Shown piece after piece: positions 19,814 to 26,641 of a DNA stretch of 64,000 nt; within the stretch, counting starts at the first letter, position 1; every line of letters starts with the position of its first letter. Origin of the DNA: Atopobium fossor DSM 15642 (GTDB lineage: Bacteria; Actinomycetota; Coriobacteriia; Coriobacteriales; Atopobiaceae); NCBI RefSeq assembly GCF_000483125.1, contig NZ_KI519553.1, positions 407,124 through 471,123 of the forward strand, given 5' to 3'. A model generated the notes under the pieces. The model was given only the letters and a program-made list of their open reading frames with translations. It ran no database searches and was not told the origin of the DNA. Both the position numbers and the translations under genes were made by a program.

Positions 19814-20488
19814 TTACTTGCGATGATCAATTGTATTGGCAATAAAATTGCAGCTCGATTGAATGATTTGTACAAGCACAATCATCAGAACAACGGTTAC
19901 AAACATAACGTTATCTTCGTAGCGGTAATAACCGTAGCGAATGGCAATGTCACCTAGACCACCAGCACCAACTGCGCCGGCAATAGCGGTGTAGCCTAAC
20001 ACGGCAATAAGTGTGATGGAGATGCCGCGCACAATGGAGGGCAGGGCTTCGGGCAACAGGGCACTTACTACAATACGAGGAATCGATGCACCAAAGGAAA
20101 TAGCTGCTTCAACAGCAGCAGGGTCAACTTCTGCCAAACTTTGTTCAATCATGCGCGCAACAAAAGGTGTGGTGGAAAGCACGAGGGGAGGAATAACTCC
20201 CAAAACGCCAGTGGTAGTGTTAACCAAAGCGCGTGTGGCGGGCATAACGGCAACCAGCAAGATAATAAACGGAATAGAGCGTCCCATATTAATTATCCAG
20301 CCAAGTACTGCATTAAGGATGCGGTGAGGTCTGAGGCCACCTGGCGCGGTTACCGTAAGTATTACACCCAAAGCCAGACCAAGTATGTAGGCAAGAGCTG
20401 TAGAAGCAAAGAGCATAATAAGAGTATCTATGATGCCAGAGCCAATAAGTCCGGCGTAGGCTTCAAGAAATGCACTGATGTTATTCAT
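19814..20488 (-). CDS. metI: Methionine ABC transporter permease
   Basis: This 224-residue MetI-type permease has about five membrane helices. The EAA-like cytoplasmic loop (EAAISFGASIPRIVVSALLPEALPSIVRGI) contacts the ATPase. The start is ATG 20488 with GGAGGAC just upstream; a longer in-frame reading to 20542 lies inside metN and is rejected. It overlaps the end of metN by 8 nt, indicating translational coupling. Most of the length matches MetI of MetNIQ transporters. Confidence 0.92.
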   Translation of the reverse strand: MNNISAFLEAYAGLIGSGIIDTLIMLFASTALAYILGLALGVILTVTAPGGLRPHRILNAVLGWIINMGRSIPFIILLVAVMPATRALVNTTTGVLGVIPPLVLSTTPFVARMIEQSLAEVDPAAVEAAISFGASIPRIVVSALLPEALPSIVRGISITLIAVLGYTAIAGAVGAGGLGDIAIRYGYYRYEDNVMFVTVVLMIVLVQIIQSSCNFIANTIDHRK

Positions 20489-21227
20489 GCCAGTCCTCCA
20501 CACCCAACAGCTGCTTGGTAATCTCGTGTGTGGGATGAGCAAATACTTGTTCTACACTGCCTTTCTCGACAAGCTCACCGTGGCTTAAAACCGCCACATT
20601 GTTGCAAGCTTCACGAACAACGTCCATGGAGTGCGTAATGATAATAACGGTCACACCAGTTTCTTTATTGATAGTCTTGAGAAGCTCTAAGATAGAAGCA
20701 GTAGAAGCGGGATCGAGCGCACTGGTTGCCTCGTCACATAAGATGTATTCCGGATTGCAGGCAAGTGCTCGTGCAATGGCTACACGTTGCTGCTGACCAC
20801 CAGAAAGCTGAGCCGGGTAGACCTCTGCTTTTGAGGAAAGTCCAACGCGCGCAAGGAGGTTTTCTGCAATCTGCCTGTCTTGAGGACTTACGGTACCTTT
20901 GCTTGCCAAGAAGGGAAAATATACGTTGTCCAACACCGTTTTTTGGGAAAGTAAGCCAAATCCTTGAAAAATCATAGCAACACGGTGGCGGTACTCGCGC
21001 AATGCGCGCCCTTCCAGATTACAAATTTCTACACCATCTACCTCAATAGAGCCAGAGGTTGGACGCTCCAATAAATTAAGGCAACGTACTAGCGTAGACT
21101 TGCCAGCACCACTAATGCCAATAATGCCAAAGATATCCCCCTTGTTGATGTCCAAAGAAACATCCTTAAGTGCATGTACATCAGAGGCACCTTCAAAGGT
21201 TTTAACGAGGTGAGAAATACGAATCAT
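20481..21227 (-). CDS. metN: Methionine ABC transporter ATP-binding protein, short form
   Basis: This 248-residue ABC ATPase has Walker A GISGAGKST, signature LSGGQQQRVAIARAL, Walker B ILCDEATSALD and the switch H in IITHSMDV. Typical MetN proteins are about 340 residues with a C-terminal NIL/ACT-like domain that binds methionine and inhibits transport. Here the protein ends right after the ATPase fold. I chose ATG 21227 (MIRISHLVKTFEG). An in-frame GTG at 21287 would start inside the leader's hairpin and is rejected. Expression is probably controlled by the upstream leader. Confidence 0.92.
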   Translation of the reverse strand: MIRISHLVKTFEGASDVHALKDVSLDINKGDIFGIIGISGAGKSTLVRCLNLLERPTSGSIEVDGVEICNLEGRALREYRHRVAMIFQGFGLLSQKTVLDNVYFPFLASKGTVSPQDRQIAENLLARVGLSSKAEVYPAQLSGGQQQRVAIARALACNPEYILCDEATSALDPASTASILELLKTINKETGVTVIIITHSMDVVREACNNVAVLSHGELVEKGSVEQVFAHPTHEITKQLLGVEDWHE

Positions 21228-21277
21228 GTACTGAGCTGCTTTCAGAGATAGCAAGCGTGTAGAACAAACAAAAGAGC

Positions 21278-21305
21278 GTTGCTCCACACCTATGTGTGCA
21301 GCAAC
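21278..21305 (-). terminator. Terminator-like hairpin in the metN leader (attenuator)
   Basis: On the minus strand GTTGCT-G-CACAC pairs with GTGTG-G-AGCAAC: 6 + 5 bp, one mismatch, ATAG loop. CTCTTTTGTTTGTT follows. It lies 50 nt upstream of the metN start and downstream of a Met-rich leader ORF, as expected of an attenuator. The T-run is interrupted, so strength is moderate. Confidence 0.65.
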
Positions 21306-21308
21306 TTA

Positions 21309-21416
21309 TCAATAACGCCCAAACACCGAGCTTTCGCTCAAAACGATAAGGTGCTTGGGCTTAAGCATCTGCATTGGAGCAAGCATTTGGGGAGAATATG
21401 TCGTAAAAGTTTTCAT
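21309..21416 (-). CDS. Putative methionine-rich leader peptide of metNIQ
   Basis: This is a 35-codon ORF starting at ATG 21416 and ending in tandem stops TGA TAA. Codons 11, 15 and 17 are ATG, giving the run QMLAPMQML just before codons that form the 5' arm of a helix (21350-21360 with 21317-21327). No Shine-Dalgarno is present. A promoter-like TTGTGT/17 nt/TATAGT ends only 7 nt before the ATG, so the mRNA is probably leaderless. It is too short for standard gene callers. Its role as a Met-sensing attenuator is inference; an in-frame ATG at 21446 is the alternative start. Confidence 0.45.
   Translation of the reverse strand: MKTFTTYSPQMLAPMQMLKPKHLIVLSESSVFGRY
21317..21360 (-). promoter_or_regulatory. 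Nested stem in metNIQ leader overlapping the leader ORF
   Basis: GCCCAAGCACC (minus strand, 21360-21350) pairs with GGTGTTTGGGC (21327-21317) with one mismatch. A second hairpin, GAGC-GAAA-GCTC (21339-21328), lies inside. A ribosome paused on the upstream Met codons would cover or crowd the 5' arm, so this helix and the terminator at 21278 could be alternative folds. No SAM-I, SAM-IV or T-box consensus was recognised. Confidence 0.5.
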
Positions 21417-21423
21417 GGGAACT

Positions 21424-21452
21424 ACTATAGAGTGGTGGAGAAGCATACACAA
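21424..21452 (-). promoter_or_regulatory. Probable metNIQ promoter giving a leaderless leader ORF
   Basis: On the minus strand TTGTGT (21452-21447), a 17-nt spacer and TATAGT (21429-21424) sit 7 nt before ATG 21416. Seven-bp inverted arms ACTACTA (21421-21427) and TAGTAGT (21462-21468) flank this promoter and may form an operator. Confidence 0.45.
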
Positions 21453-21519
21453 CCATCAACGTAGTAGTAATTTATGCCAACAGGTTATCTGTTTTATCGA
21501 TAATAAATATAAGTATGCT

Positions 21520-21549
21520 TTGTAAACACTGATTAAACTTAGCTATAAG
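21520..21549 (+). promoter_or_regulatory. Probable thrS promoter
   Basis: TTGTAA (21520-21525), an 18-nt spacer and TATAAG (21544-21549) predict a transcript start near 21556 and a thrS leader of roughly 290 nt. This is long enough for the leader ORF and hairpins downstream. Confidence 0.45.
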
Positions 21550-21611
21550 GCTGCAAAATACCTCCCGTATGTGGTAAACCTGTATATACGCAAAAGGAAG
21601 GTTTTCTTGTT

Positions 21612-21665
21612 ATGTATTGTTACAGGCTTTGGTCTGCAAACAGCACTCAAACTCAGACTATGTAG
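21612..21665 (+). CDS. Putative threonine-rich leader peptide of thrS
   Basis: This is a 17-codon ORF reading MYCYRLWSANSTQTQTM, then TAG. Three ACT threonine codons (12, 14, 16) are bunched at the end, and the stop codon abuts the 5' arm of a 10-bp stem at 21665. AAGGAAGG (21594-21601) lies 10 nt before the ATG. This is the layout of a ribosome-mediated attenuator peptide. An overlapping frame from TTG 21607 also passes through ACA ACG...ACG ACT codons in the stem's loop, but runs through the terminator and is less likely. Function is inferred. Confidence 0.5.
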   Translation: MYCYRLWSANSTQTQTM

Positions 21666-21709
21666 GCGTCTGTCTCCTACAACGGCAACGACTGCCCTGG
21701 ACAGGCGCC
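21665..21709 (+). promoter_or_regulatory. Stem-loop following the thrS leader ORF
   Basis: GGCGTCTGTC (21665-21674) pairs with GACAGGCGCC (21700-21709), 10 bp with one G-U and a 25-nt loop. The loop segment ACGAC..CC (21688-21696) can instead pair with GGGTCGT (21731-21737) inside the downstream terminator. This gives a plausible antiterminator when the first stem is blocked. Confidence 0.5.
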
Positions 21710-21717
21710 CTATAGCT

Positions 21718-21752
21718 CGCTCTCACGCTTGGGTCGTGGTGAGCGTTTTTTT
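21718..21752 (+). terminator. Terminator/attenuator in the thrS leader
   Basis: CGCTCTCACG (21718-21727) pairs with CGTGGTGAGCG (21735-21745), about 10 bp with one bulge and a CTTGGGT loop, followed by seven T residues. It sits about 90 nt before the thrS start, so transcripts must read through it. No T-box motif or specifier loop was recognised upstream. Confidence 0.75.
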
Positions 21753-21843
21753 GTAGTGCAACATCGTCTTACGACAGTGCACAAAAGATATGTGTTCTAG
21801 GTCGTGGGTTTGAAAATAACATCGATTCAAGAAGGATATGCTC

Positions 21844-23607
21844 ATGAAAGCATTATTTAACGATGGTCATGTAGCCGAGATTAGCGAGGATGAAGAGCTT
21901 CATGTACTGCGTCATTCCGCTTCCCATATTTTGGCGATGGCAGTAAAGCGTTTATATCCCGAGGCAGATTTTGGTTATGGTCCTGCTACAGACAATGGTT
22001 TTTATTACGATATTGATTTACCAGAGGGCGTAAAAATTTCTGAGGATGATTTTCCTGCAATCGAGGCAGAGATGCGCAAGATTTGCAAGGAAAACCTCAA
22101 GTTTGAAACCTATGAGCTGCCTCGCCAAGAGGCTATTGCTCATATGCAGGAGCGCGGCGAGAAGTACAAGGTAGAACACATTGATGATTTGCCACAGGAT
22201 GCGCGCATCACTTTTTACAAGCAAGGTGAATACGTAGATATGTGCGTGGGTCCCCACATCATGTATACCAAGGCACTTAAGGCATTTAAGTTAACTGGTG
22301 TTTCTGGTGCATATTGGAAGGGCGATAAGGACAACAAGATGCTTACGCGCATTAACGGCGTAGCATTTCGCTCTAAGGAAGAGCTTGTCCAGTATGAGGA
22401 GCTTTTAGCGGAGGCCGAGAAGCGCGATCACCGTAAGATTGGTCGCGAGATGGACCTATTTATGATGTCCGAAGCTGGTCCTGGTTTCCCGTTTTGGTTG
22501 CCCAATGGTATGCGCGTGCGCAATGCTCTTATGCAGTACTGGCAGGAGATGCAAGATACATACGGCTACGAGCAGGTTCAAACGCCAATCATTCTGTCTC
22601 GCAGCCTGTGGGAAACCTCTGGTCACTGGGATCACTACAAAGACAATATGTACACCACCACCATTGATGATGAAGAGTTTGCTATCAAGCCTATGAACTG
22701 TCCTGGTGCCTGTTTGGTGTACAAGAATCGCCCTCGCAGTTACCGTGATTTACCCTTGAAGCTTGCGGAGGCTGGTCTTGATCATCGTCATGAGCTTAAG
22801 GGTGCCCTGCACGGTTTGTTCCGTGTACGTGAATTTACACAGGATGATGCTCATCTCTTTATTATGCCTGATCAAATTACCGAGCAGGTAATGGACACGG
22901 CTCATCTTATTACCACCTACTATGCTCAGTTTGGCTTCCCGTATCGCATTGAGCTTTCTACCCGTCCCGAGGACTCTATGGGCTCAGATGAGGATTGGGA
23001 GCGTGCCGAGCAGGGCTTGCGTGATGCTTTGGACTCCATGGGTGCTGAGTATATTGTAAATGAGGGCGATGGTGCCTTTTACGGCCCCAAGATTGACTTC
23101 CATCTGCAGGATTGTCTCAGCCGTACTTGGCAGTGCGGTACCATTCAGCTGGACTTCCAGCTTCCCGAGCGCTTTGAGCTTGAGTACACCGCTTCCGATG
23201 GTTCCAAGCAGCGCCCCATTATGATTCACCGTGCTGGTTTTGGTTCTTTTGAGCGCTTTATTGGTATGCTCATCGAGCAGTATGCTGGCAAGTTCCCAAC
23301 CTGGTTGTCCCCGCTACAAGTTAAGGTGCTTCCCGTTTCCGAGAAGACCCGCGAATATGCCAATGAGGTTGCCTCTAAACTCCGTGCTGCTGGTGTGCGC
23401 GTTAAGGTAGACAATCGTGACGAGAAGATTGGCTATAAAATTCGCGAAGCTCGTTCCATCGATCGCGTTCCTTATATGCTCATTTTGGGCGAGAAGGAAG
23501 TCGAGGCCGGCAATATCTCTGTTCGTGACCGCTCTAATGAAACACACCAAACGTCGGTGGAGGAGTTTGTTGCTTCTATCATTAAGGAAATTTCTGAACG
23601 TAGCTAA
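21844..23607 (+). CDS. thrS: Threonyl-tRNA synthetase lacking the N-terminal TGS domain
   Basis: ThrRS charges tRNA-Thr and edits Ser-tRNA-Thr. The 587-residue protein begins almost directly with the editing domain: HxxxH at 24/28 in LRHSASHIL and Cys ~133 in CVGPH. The class II core follows, with zinc ligands Cys ~285 (MNCPGAC), His ~315 (HRHELKG) and His ~461 (MIHRAGFGSFERF), then the anticodon-binding domain. Most bacterial ThrRS are ~640 residues with a TGS domain that is absent here. The start is ATG 21844 (GAAGGA 7 nt upstream); the in-frame ATG at 21838 touches the Shine-Dalgarno. Confidence 0.95.
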   Translation: MKALFNDGHVAEISEDEELHVLRHSASHILAMAVKRLYPEADFGYGPATDNGFYYDIDLPEGVKISEDDFPAIEAEMRKICKENLKFETYELPRQEAIAHMQERGEKYKVEHIDDLPQDARITFYKQGEYVDMCVGPHIMYTKALKAFKLTGVSGAYWKGDKDNKMLTRINGVAFRSKEELVQYEELLAEAEKRDHRKIGREMDLFMMSEAGPGFPFWLPNGMRVRNALMQYWQEMQDTYGYEQVQTPIILSRSLWETSGHWDHYKDNMYTTTIDDEEFAIKPMNCPGACLVYKNRPRSYRDLPLKLAEAGLDHRHELKGALHGLFRVREFTQDDAHLFIMPDQITEQVMDTAHLITTYYAQFGFPYRIELSTRPEDSMGSDEDWERAEQGLRDALDSMGAEYIVNEGDGAFYGPKIDFHLQDCLSRTWQCGTIQLDFQLPERFELEYTASDGSKQRPIMIHRAGFGSFERFIGMLIEQYAGKFPTWLSPLQVKVLPVSEKTREYANEVASKLRAAGVRVKVDNRDEKIGYKIREARSIDRVPYMLILGEKEVEAGNISVRDRSNETHQTSVEEFVASIIKEISERS

Positions 23608-23657
23608 GCCTCAACGTTGAGATGTGCGCTTAGGTGTTTGTACAGGTAAGGATGTAG

Positions 23658-24290
23658 TTGAACCACTTTTGTGCTTACATATCGGCTTTACCAGCAATAA
23701 CGCAATTTCTGCAAGCTCCTCATCTGTGCAGTTGCACAGCTTTGGGGGGCTTGCCTCTTTATTGTGCAGATGCACGTAGCGATATTGCCGTGGTTCACAA
23801 GCAAGGCAAACTTGCTTTGTATGACCTACGCGAGTTGGGTTTTGGGGCTTTAACGGGTGTGCCTGTTGCGCGTTTAGGGGCAGATATAATAATTGTTGCT
23901 ACCGATGTTCCCAAGCAGTTTATTGTGTTGTTGTCAGGGGAGGGCTTAAACCTGTGCGGGCAATTAGAAGCTACGGGCGCTGTGCGTTTATCGACAGATG
24001 AACTAGAAAACTACCAAAAATTGGCTCGTACGCAATGGCGTAAGCTCAGCGATGTTGCAAGCATAGTTGCTTCGTACTTGCAGGCACATCCCAAAATTGC
24101 AGAGGTACGCTGGCCTGGTTTGAAGACAGATTCTTCATTCAAAATTGCAGCTCAGACACTCGAAGGTGGTTTTGGAGCGCGCATTGATTGGCGAGTAAAA
24201 AACTCTAGTCAGTGGCATTCGTACTTTGCTCAAGCACAAGATTGGCAAGTGCAAGTGCTTGAATTTGAGTGTAAGCTCAAAACTTTGTAA
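23658..24290 (+). CDS. Truncated, catalytically dead Cys/Met-metabolism PLP-fold protein
   Basis: This 210-residue protein matches the middle and C-terminal part of the cystathionine gamma-synthase/beta-lyase fold. It has GVPVARLGADIIIVATD (67-83), HPKIAEVRWPGL (144-155) and GGFGARIDWRV (170-180). In active enzymes GADIxxHSxTK carries the PLP lysine; here the lysine position is Asp83/Val84, and the N-terminal cofactor region is missing. The reading frame is open and has a Shine-Dalgarno (GTAAGGA before TTG 23658), so it may be an expressed relic or regulator rather than a pseudogene. It lies 50 nt downstream of thrS. No substrate can be assigned. Confidence 0.6.
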   Translation: MNHFCAYISALPAITQFLQAPHLCSCTALGGLPLYCADARSDIAVVHKQGKLALYDLRELGFGALTGVPVARLGADIIIVATDVPKQFIVLLSGEGLNLCGQLEATGAVRLSTDELENYQKLARTQWRKLSDVASIVASYLQAHPKIAEVRWPGLKTDSSFKIAAQTLEGGFGARIDWRVKNSSQWHSYFAQAQDWQVQVLEFECKLKTL

Positions 24291-24306
24291 GAGGGGTAGG
24301 GCACAC

Positions 24307-24807
24307 ATGGTTCTTAAATGTTCCAAACGAATGAATCTCGTGTTGTTTGTACTTACCTTGTTGGGCTTTTTGCTGCCCTTTGGAATTCTTTCTATGGGAC
24401 AAACCTTTAATCTTTTTGATGCTACGGATTTAGCTGCTGCTGTTATTGCCATAATTTGGATACCCATCCTTATTTTTCTTATGTGGTTTAATCTCTTTTG
24501 TTCAGGGCGAGCAGTTGAAATTCATAAAGATGGGTCTGTGAAAGTCTTTGCACCCTCTCAAAATGGGCATCCTATGATAAATCTTACGTACACGGTTAAA
24601 GACATTCAAAAGGTCTCGGTAAAAAAATTACCGTTTCTTACTGTGTATCTTATTTCAATTACCACAACTAACCCTACATACTACATAGATGCGCGCGAAG
24701 ATGGAGATATACGAATGCTTAAATGCGCGACACGCGGGGTACTTGTGAACAAATGCATGATGGAGTCTTTTACTGACTGGATGTATTATTTTGGCATCAG
24801 TGTATAA
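24307..24807 (+). CDS. Hypothetical membrane protein, two TM helices
   Basis: I do not recognise this 166-residue protein. Two hydrophobic helices (residues ~11-31 and ~42-63) are followed by a soluble C-terminal ~100 residues with beta-like alternation (VEIHKDGSVKVF, KVSVKKLPFLTVYLISI). That resembles the bPH/PH-like membrane proteins in topology only. The start is ATG 24307 after GAGGGGTAGGG; an upstream in-frame ATG (24226) lies within the preceding gene. It follows the PLP-fold gene by 16 nt and is probably co-transcribed. Confidence 0.65.
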   Translation: MVLKCSKRMNLVLFVLTLLGFLLPFGILSMGQTFNLFDATDLAAAVIAIIWIPILIFLMWFNLFCSGRAVEIHKDGSVKVFAPSQNGHPMINLTYTVKDIQKVSVKKLPFLTVYLISITTTNPTYYIDAREDGDIRMLKCATRGVLVNKCMMESFTDWMYYFGISV

Positions 24808-24851
24808 AAAATTAGGTTGATTCCAATCTGAGTGTAATCGCAATCCATAGC

Positions 24852-26207
24852 TTACAAACACATAGTCATGTAAAGTGGTAGATATGTCAGATTGCCCTCA
24901 CGAGCGAGATTTTTTGTATACACTATAAAACGCTCATTAATCTTCGTGTCGTACTTTTCAATAAAGTAATCGAACGACTTGTGACTTTTGTATCCAGATG
25001 ATTTAACCTCAATAGGACAGATACGCTTGCCGCGAACGATTAGGAAGTCAACCTCGTAGGTGTTCTCTTTCGTCGCCTCAGTAGGACAGTAGGTGAACCT
25101 GTGAAAATAGAGTCTATGTCCGTTCGCAGCAAGGGCTTGTGCAACGGCGTTTTCTACCAACATACCCTCATTTATGCCAAGCCGATCCGTGACAAGTGCC
25201 CTGTACAGCTCATCGCCCGCCTGAGGGTCACCCCGCATCACTTGGGTTATGAGTAAACCGGTATCGCATAAATACACTTTGAGATCATCTCGGTTCTCAT
25301 ACAGACCGAGTGCCACTTCAGGTGCGGTTACGTTACAGCACATATTAACCATCATCGACTCACGGAGAAAGGCCATCGACCTCGCTAAGCTTCTTGCCCG
25401 TGCCGCCTTGCTAACGGTCGCAAACTGAAAGTGTGAGTTGTGGTGTGAGAGCTGGCTTGGGATGGACTTAAAGAGCTCTGCAACACGCTCTTTGGTATCT
25501 TCATCGTGCTTGCCCAGGTCTTCCTCGTAAAGGTCAAGAATCGTTCGCTTAATCCTGTCGATGCCAGTAAAGTTATCGCCCTGAACAAGCAGTTCCACTG
25601 CCTGTGGCATACCACCAACTGCCATATAGGTGCGAAAGTCGCGCATAATACGGCGATGAATAGCGTCTGGTAGAGGCTTACGTGATTCAAACGCATCCCA
25701 GATTGCCGGTATACTTACCTTGTCGTCCATAGCCCAGAGAAATTCCTCGAAATCCATAGGATACATCTTGATTCGCTCCTCTTCCGAAGGAATGAGGATA
25801 TCCTTAACGTTTTTATGGATTGAAATAAGTGACCCAGTCTCGATGTAGTGGTAGCGCCCATCCTTCACGAGAGCCTTGATAGCTTGACGGGCTGGCGGAT
25901 ATAGTTGAACCTCATCAAATATGATGACAGAATCACCTATGGGCAGACTCTTTCCCTTCAACAGAAACAAATTCCTAAAGAAAGCATCAAGGTTGTCTAT
26001 ATTGCTGAAGTTGTCGCGCACGTCAGTTCCCTCAAGCGAGAAGTCAATGAGCAGATAATCGGTATAATTCTCTTGGGCAAAGCGCTCCGCGACGGTACTT
26101 TTTCCGATGCGTCGTGCTCCTTCAATTAAAAGCGCTGTTCGACCGTCCGAGACCCTTTTCCATTCTGCAAGTTTGTCGTAAGCTTTTCTTCTGAAAAAAT
26201 CGGTCAT
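24852..26207 (-). CDS. AAA_14/DUF4143-type ATPase
   Basis: This 451-residue protein belongs to the archaeal/bacterial AAA_14 plus DUF4143 family. It has Walker A EGARRIGKST (~30-39), Walker B SVIIFDEVQLYPPARQAIK (~93-111) and sensor ETGS. A winged-helix section follows, then a C-terminal PD-(D/E)xK-like nuclease core (NTYEVDFLIVRGKRICPIEVKSSGYKSHKSFD). Such ATPases are widespread, often multi-copy and of uncertain function. AAAGGAGAAGCG precedes the ATG. The upstream region has a palindrome and three 33-bp spaced repeats. It opens the AT-rich accessory patch. Confidence 0.88.
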   Translation of the reverse strand: MTDFFRRKAYDKLAEWKRVSDGRTALLIEGARRIGKSTVAERFAQENYTDYLLIDFSLEGTDVRDNFSNIDNLDAFFRNLFLLKGKSLPIGDSVIIFDEVQLYPPARQAIKALVKDGRYHYIETGSLISIHKNVKDILIPSEEERIKMYPMDFEEFLWAMDDKVSIPAIWDAFESRKPLPDAIHRRIMRDFRTYMAVGGMPQAVELLVQGDNFTGIDRIKRTILDLYEEDLGKHDEDTKERVAELFKSIPSQLSHHNSHFQFATVSKAARARSLARSMAFLRESMMVNMCCNVTAPEVALGLYENRDDLKVYLCDTGLLITQVMRGDPQAGDELYRALVTDRLGINEGMLVENAVAQALAANGHRLYFHRFTYCPTEATKENTYEVDFLIVRGKRICPIEVKSSGYKSHKSFDYFIEKYDTKINERFIVYTKNLAREGNLTYLPLYMTMCL

Positions 26208-26217
26208 CGCTTCTCCT

Positions 26218-26235
26218 TTATCGAAATCGATAAAT
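26218..26235. promoter_or_regulatory. Palindrome immediately upstream of the DUF4143 ATPase
   Basis: TTTATCGA-AA-TCGATAAA is a perfect 8-bp-arm inverted repeat starting 11 nt before the ATG and abutting the Shine-Dalgarno. A regulator bound here would block expression; self-regulation is possible but inferred. Confidence 0.45.
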
Positions 26236-26306
26236 GTTTATAGCGATTATTGCACGAAATCAATGAATGTTAAAATCGATTGTTTCACGATATCGATAAA
26301 TGTTTA
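26226..26306. repeat. Three 15-bp repeats at exact 33-bp intervals upstream of the ATPase gene
   Basis: ATCGATAAATGTTTA occurs at 26226-26240 and 26292-26306. A variant, ATCAATGAATGTTAA, is at 26259-26273. The first two units also share CGATT.....CACGA in their spacers. The spacing of 33 bp is three helical turns, so protein bound at all three would lie on one DNA face. Confidence 0.75.
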
Positions 26307-26355
26307 GGAAAAACACGATTTTTTAGTATCATCCAATTGTGCTCATGGTCGAGAA

Positions 26356-26387
26356 GAAGAAAGAAGAACGGTTACTTCTTCTTTCTT
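26356..26387 (-). terminator. Hairpin after the small membrane protein
   Basis: AAGAAAGAAGAA pairs with TTCTTCTTTCTT around a CGGTTAC loop, an A/T-purine-rich 12-bp stem. It overlaps the 3' end of the 26372-26641 gene. It could end that minus-strand transcript, but is low in GC and only moderately convincing. Confidence 0.45.
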
Positions 26388-26641
26388 AAGCCAAAGATTA
26401 TGAAAAGCGTAGCAATAATGAACTGCAAGACAGATGCAGGAATAATACCAAAGGCGTCATAGAAAAACGACATTATGCGTGGAATAGTAAAGGAGCTGCC
26501 TAGATCTCCACTCATGTACAGAGTAAAGATGAGCACTGCACCCGCCAGCCAGATAAAACCTATGAAGGCCAAAAACCAGTCACGCTTGCCTTCTTTTTCT
26601 GGGGAGTTTTGTTCTATTTGCTGGTTGTCTAAAGGTTCCAT
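26372..26641 (-). CDS. Small hypothetical membrane protein
   Basis: This 89-residue protein has an acidic/polar N-terminus (residues 1-20), two hydrophobic helices (~21-44 and ~58-83) and a RKKK basic C-terminal tail. AAGGAG precedes the ATG at 26641. I recognise no family. It is AT-rich like its neighbours. Confidence 0.6.
   Translation of the reverse strand: MEPLDNQQIEQNSPEKEGKRDWFLAFIGFIWLAGAVLIFTLYMSGDLGSSFTIPRIMSFFYDAFGIIPASVLQFIIATLFIIFGLRKKK

Noticed and set aside
20481-21287. Longer metN reading from GTG 21287
   Set aside because: Its first 20 codons lie in the terminator-like hairpin of the leader and look nothing like MetN; ATG 21227 starts the ATPase fold.
21607-21759. Alternative thrS leader frame from TTG 21607
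   Set aside because: It contains Thr codons in the stem loop (ACA ACG, ACG ACT) but reads through the terminator stem and T-run; the 21612 ORF with its stop before the stem fits attenuation better. Not fully excluded.
21228-21843. SAM-I/SAM-IV riboswitch or T-box
   Set aside because: No conserved SAM-I core, and no T-box sequence or specifier-loop layout, was recognised on either strand.
26226-26324. CRISPR array
   Set aside because: The three repeats are spaced by only 18 bp of partly similar sequence, are imperfect, and no cas gene is present.
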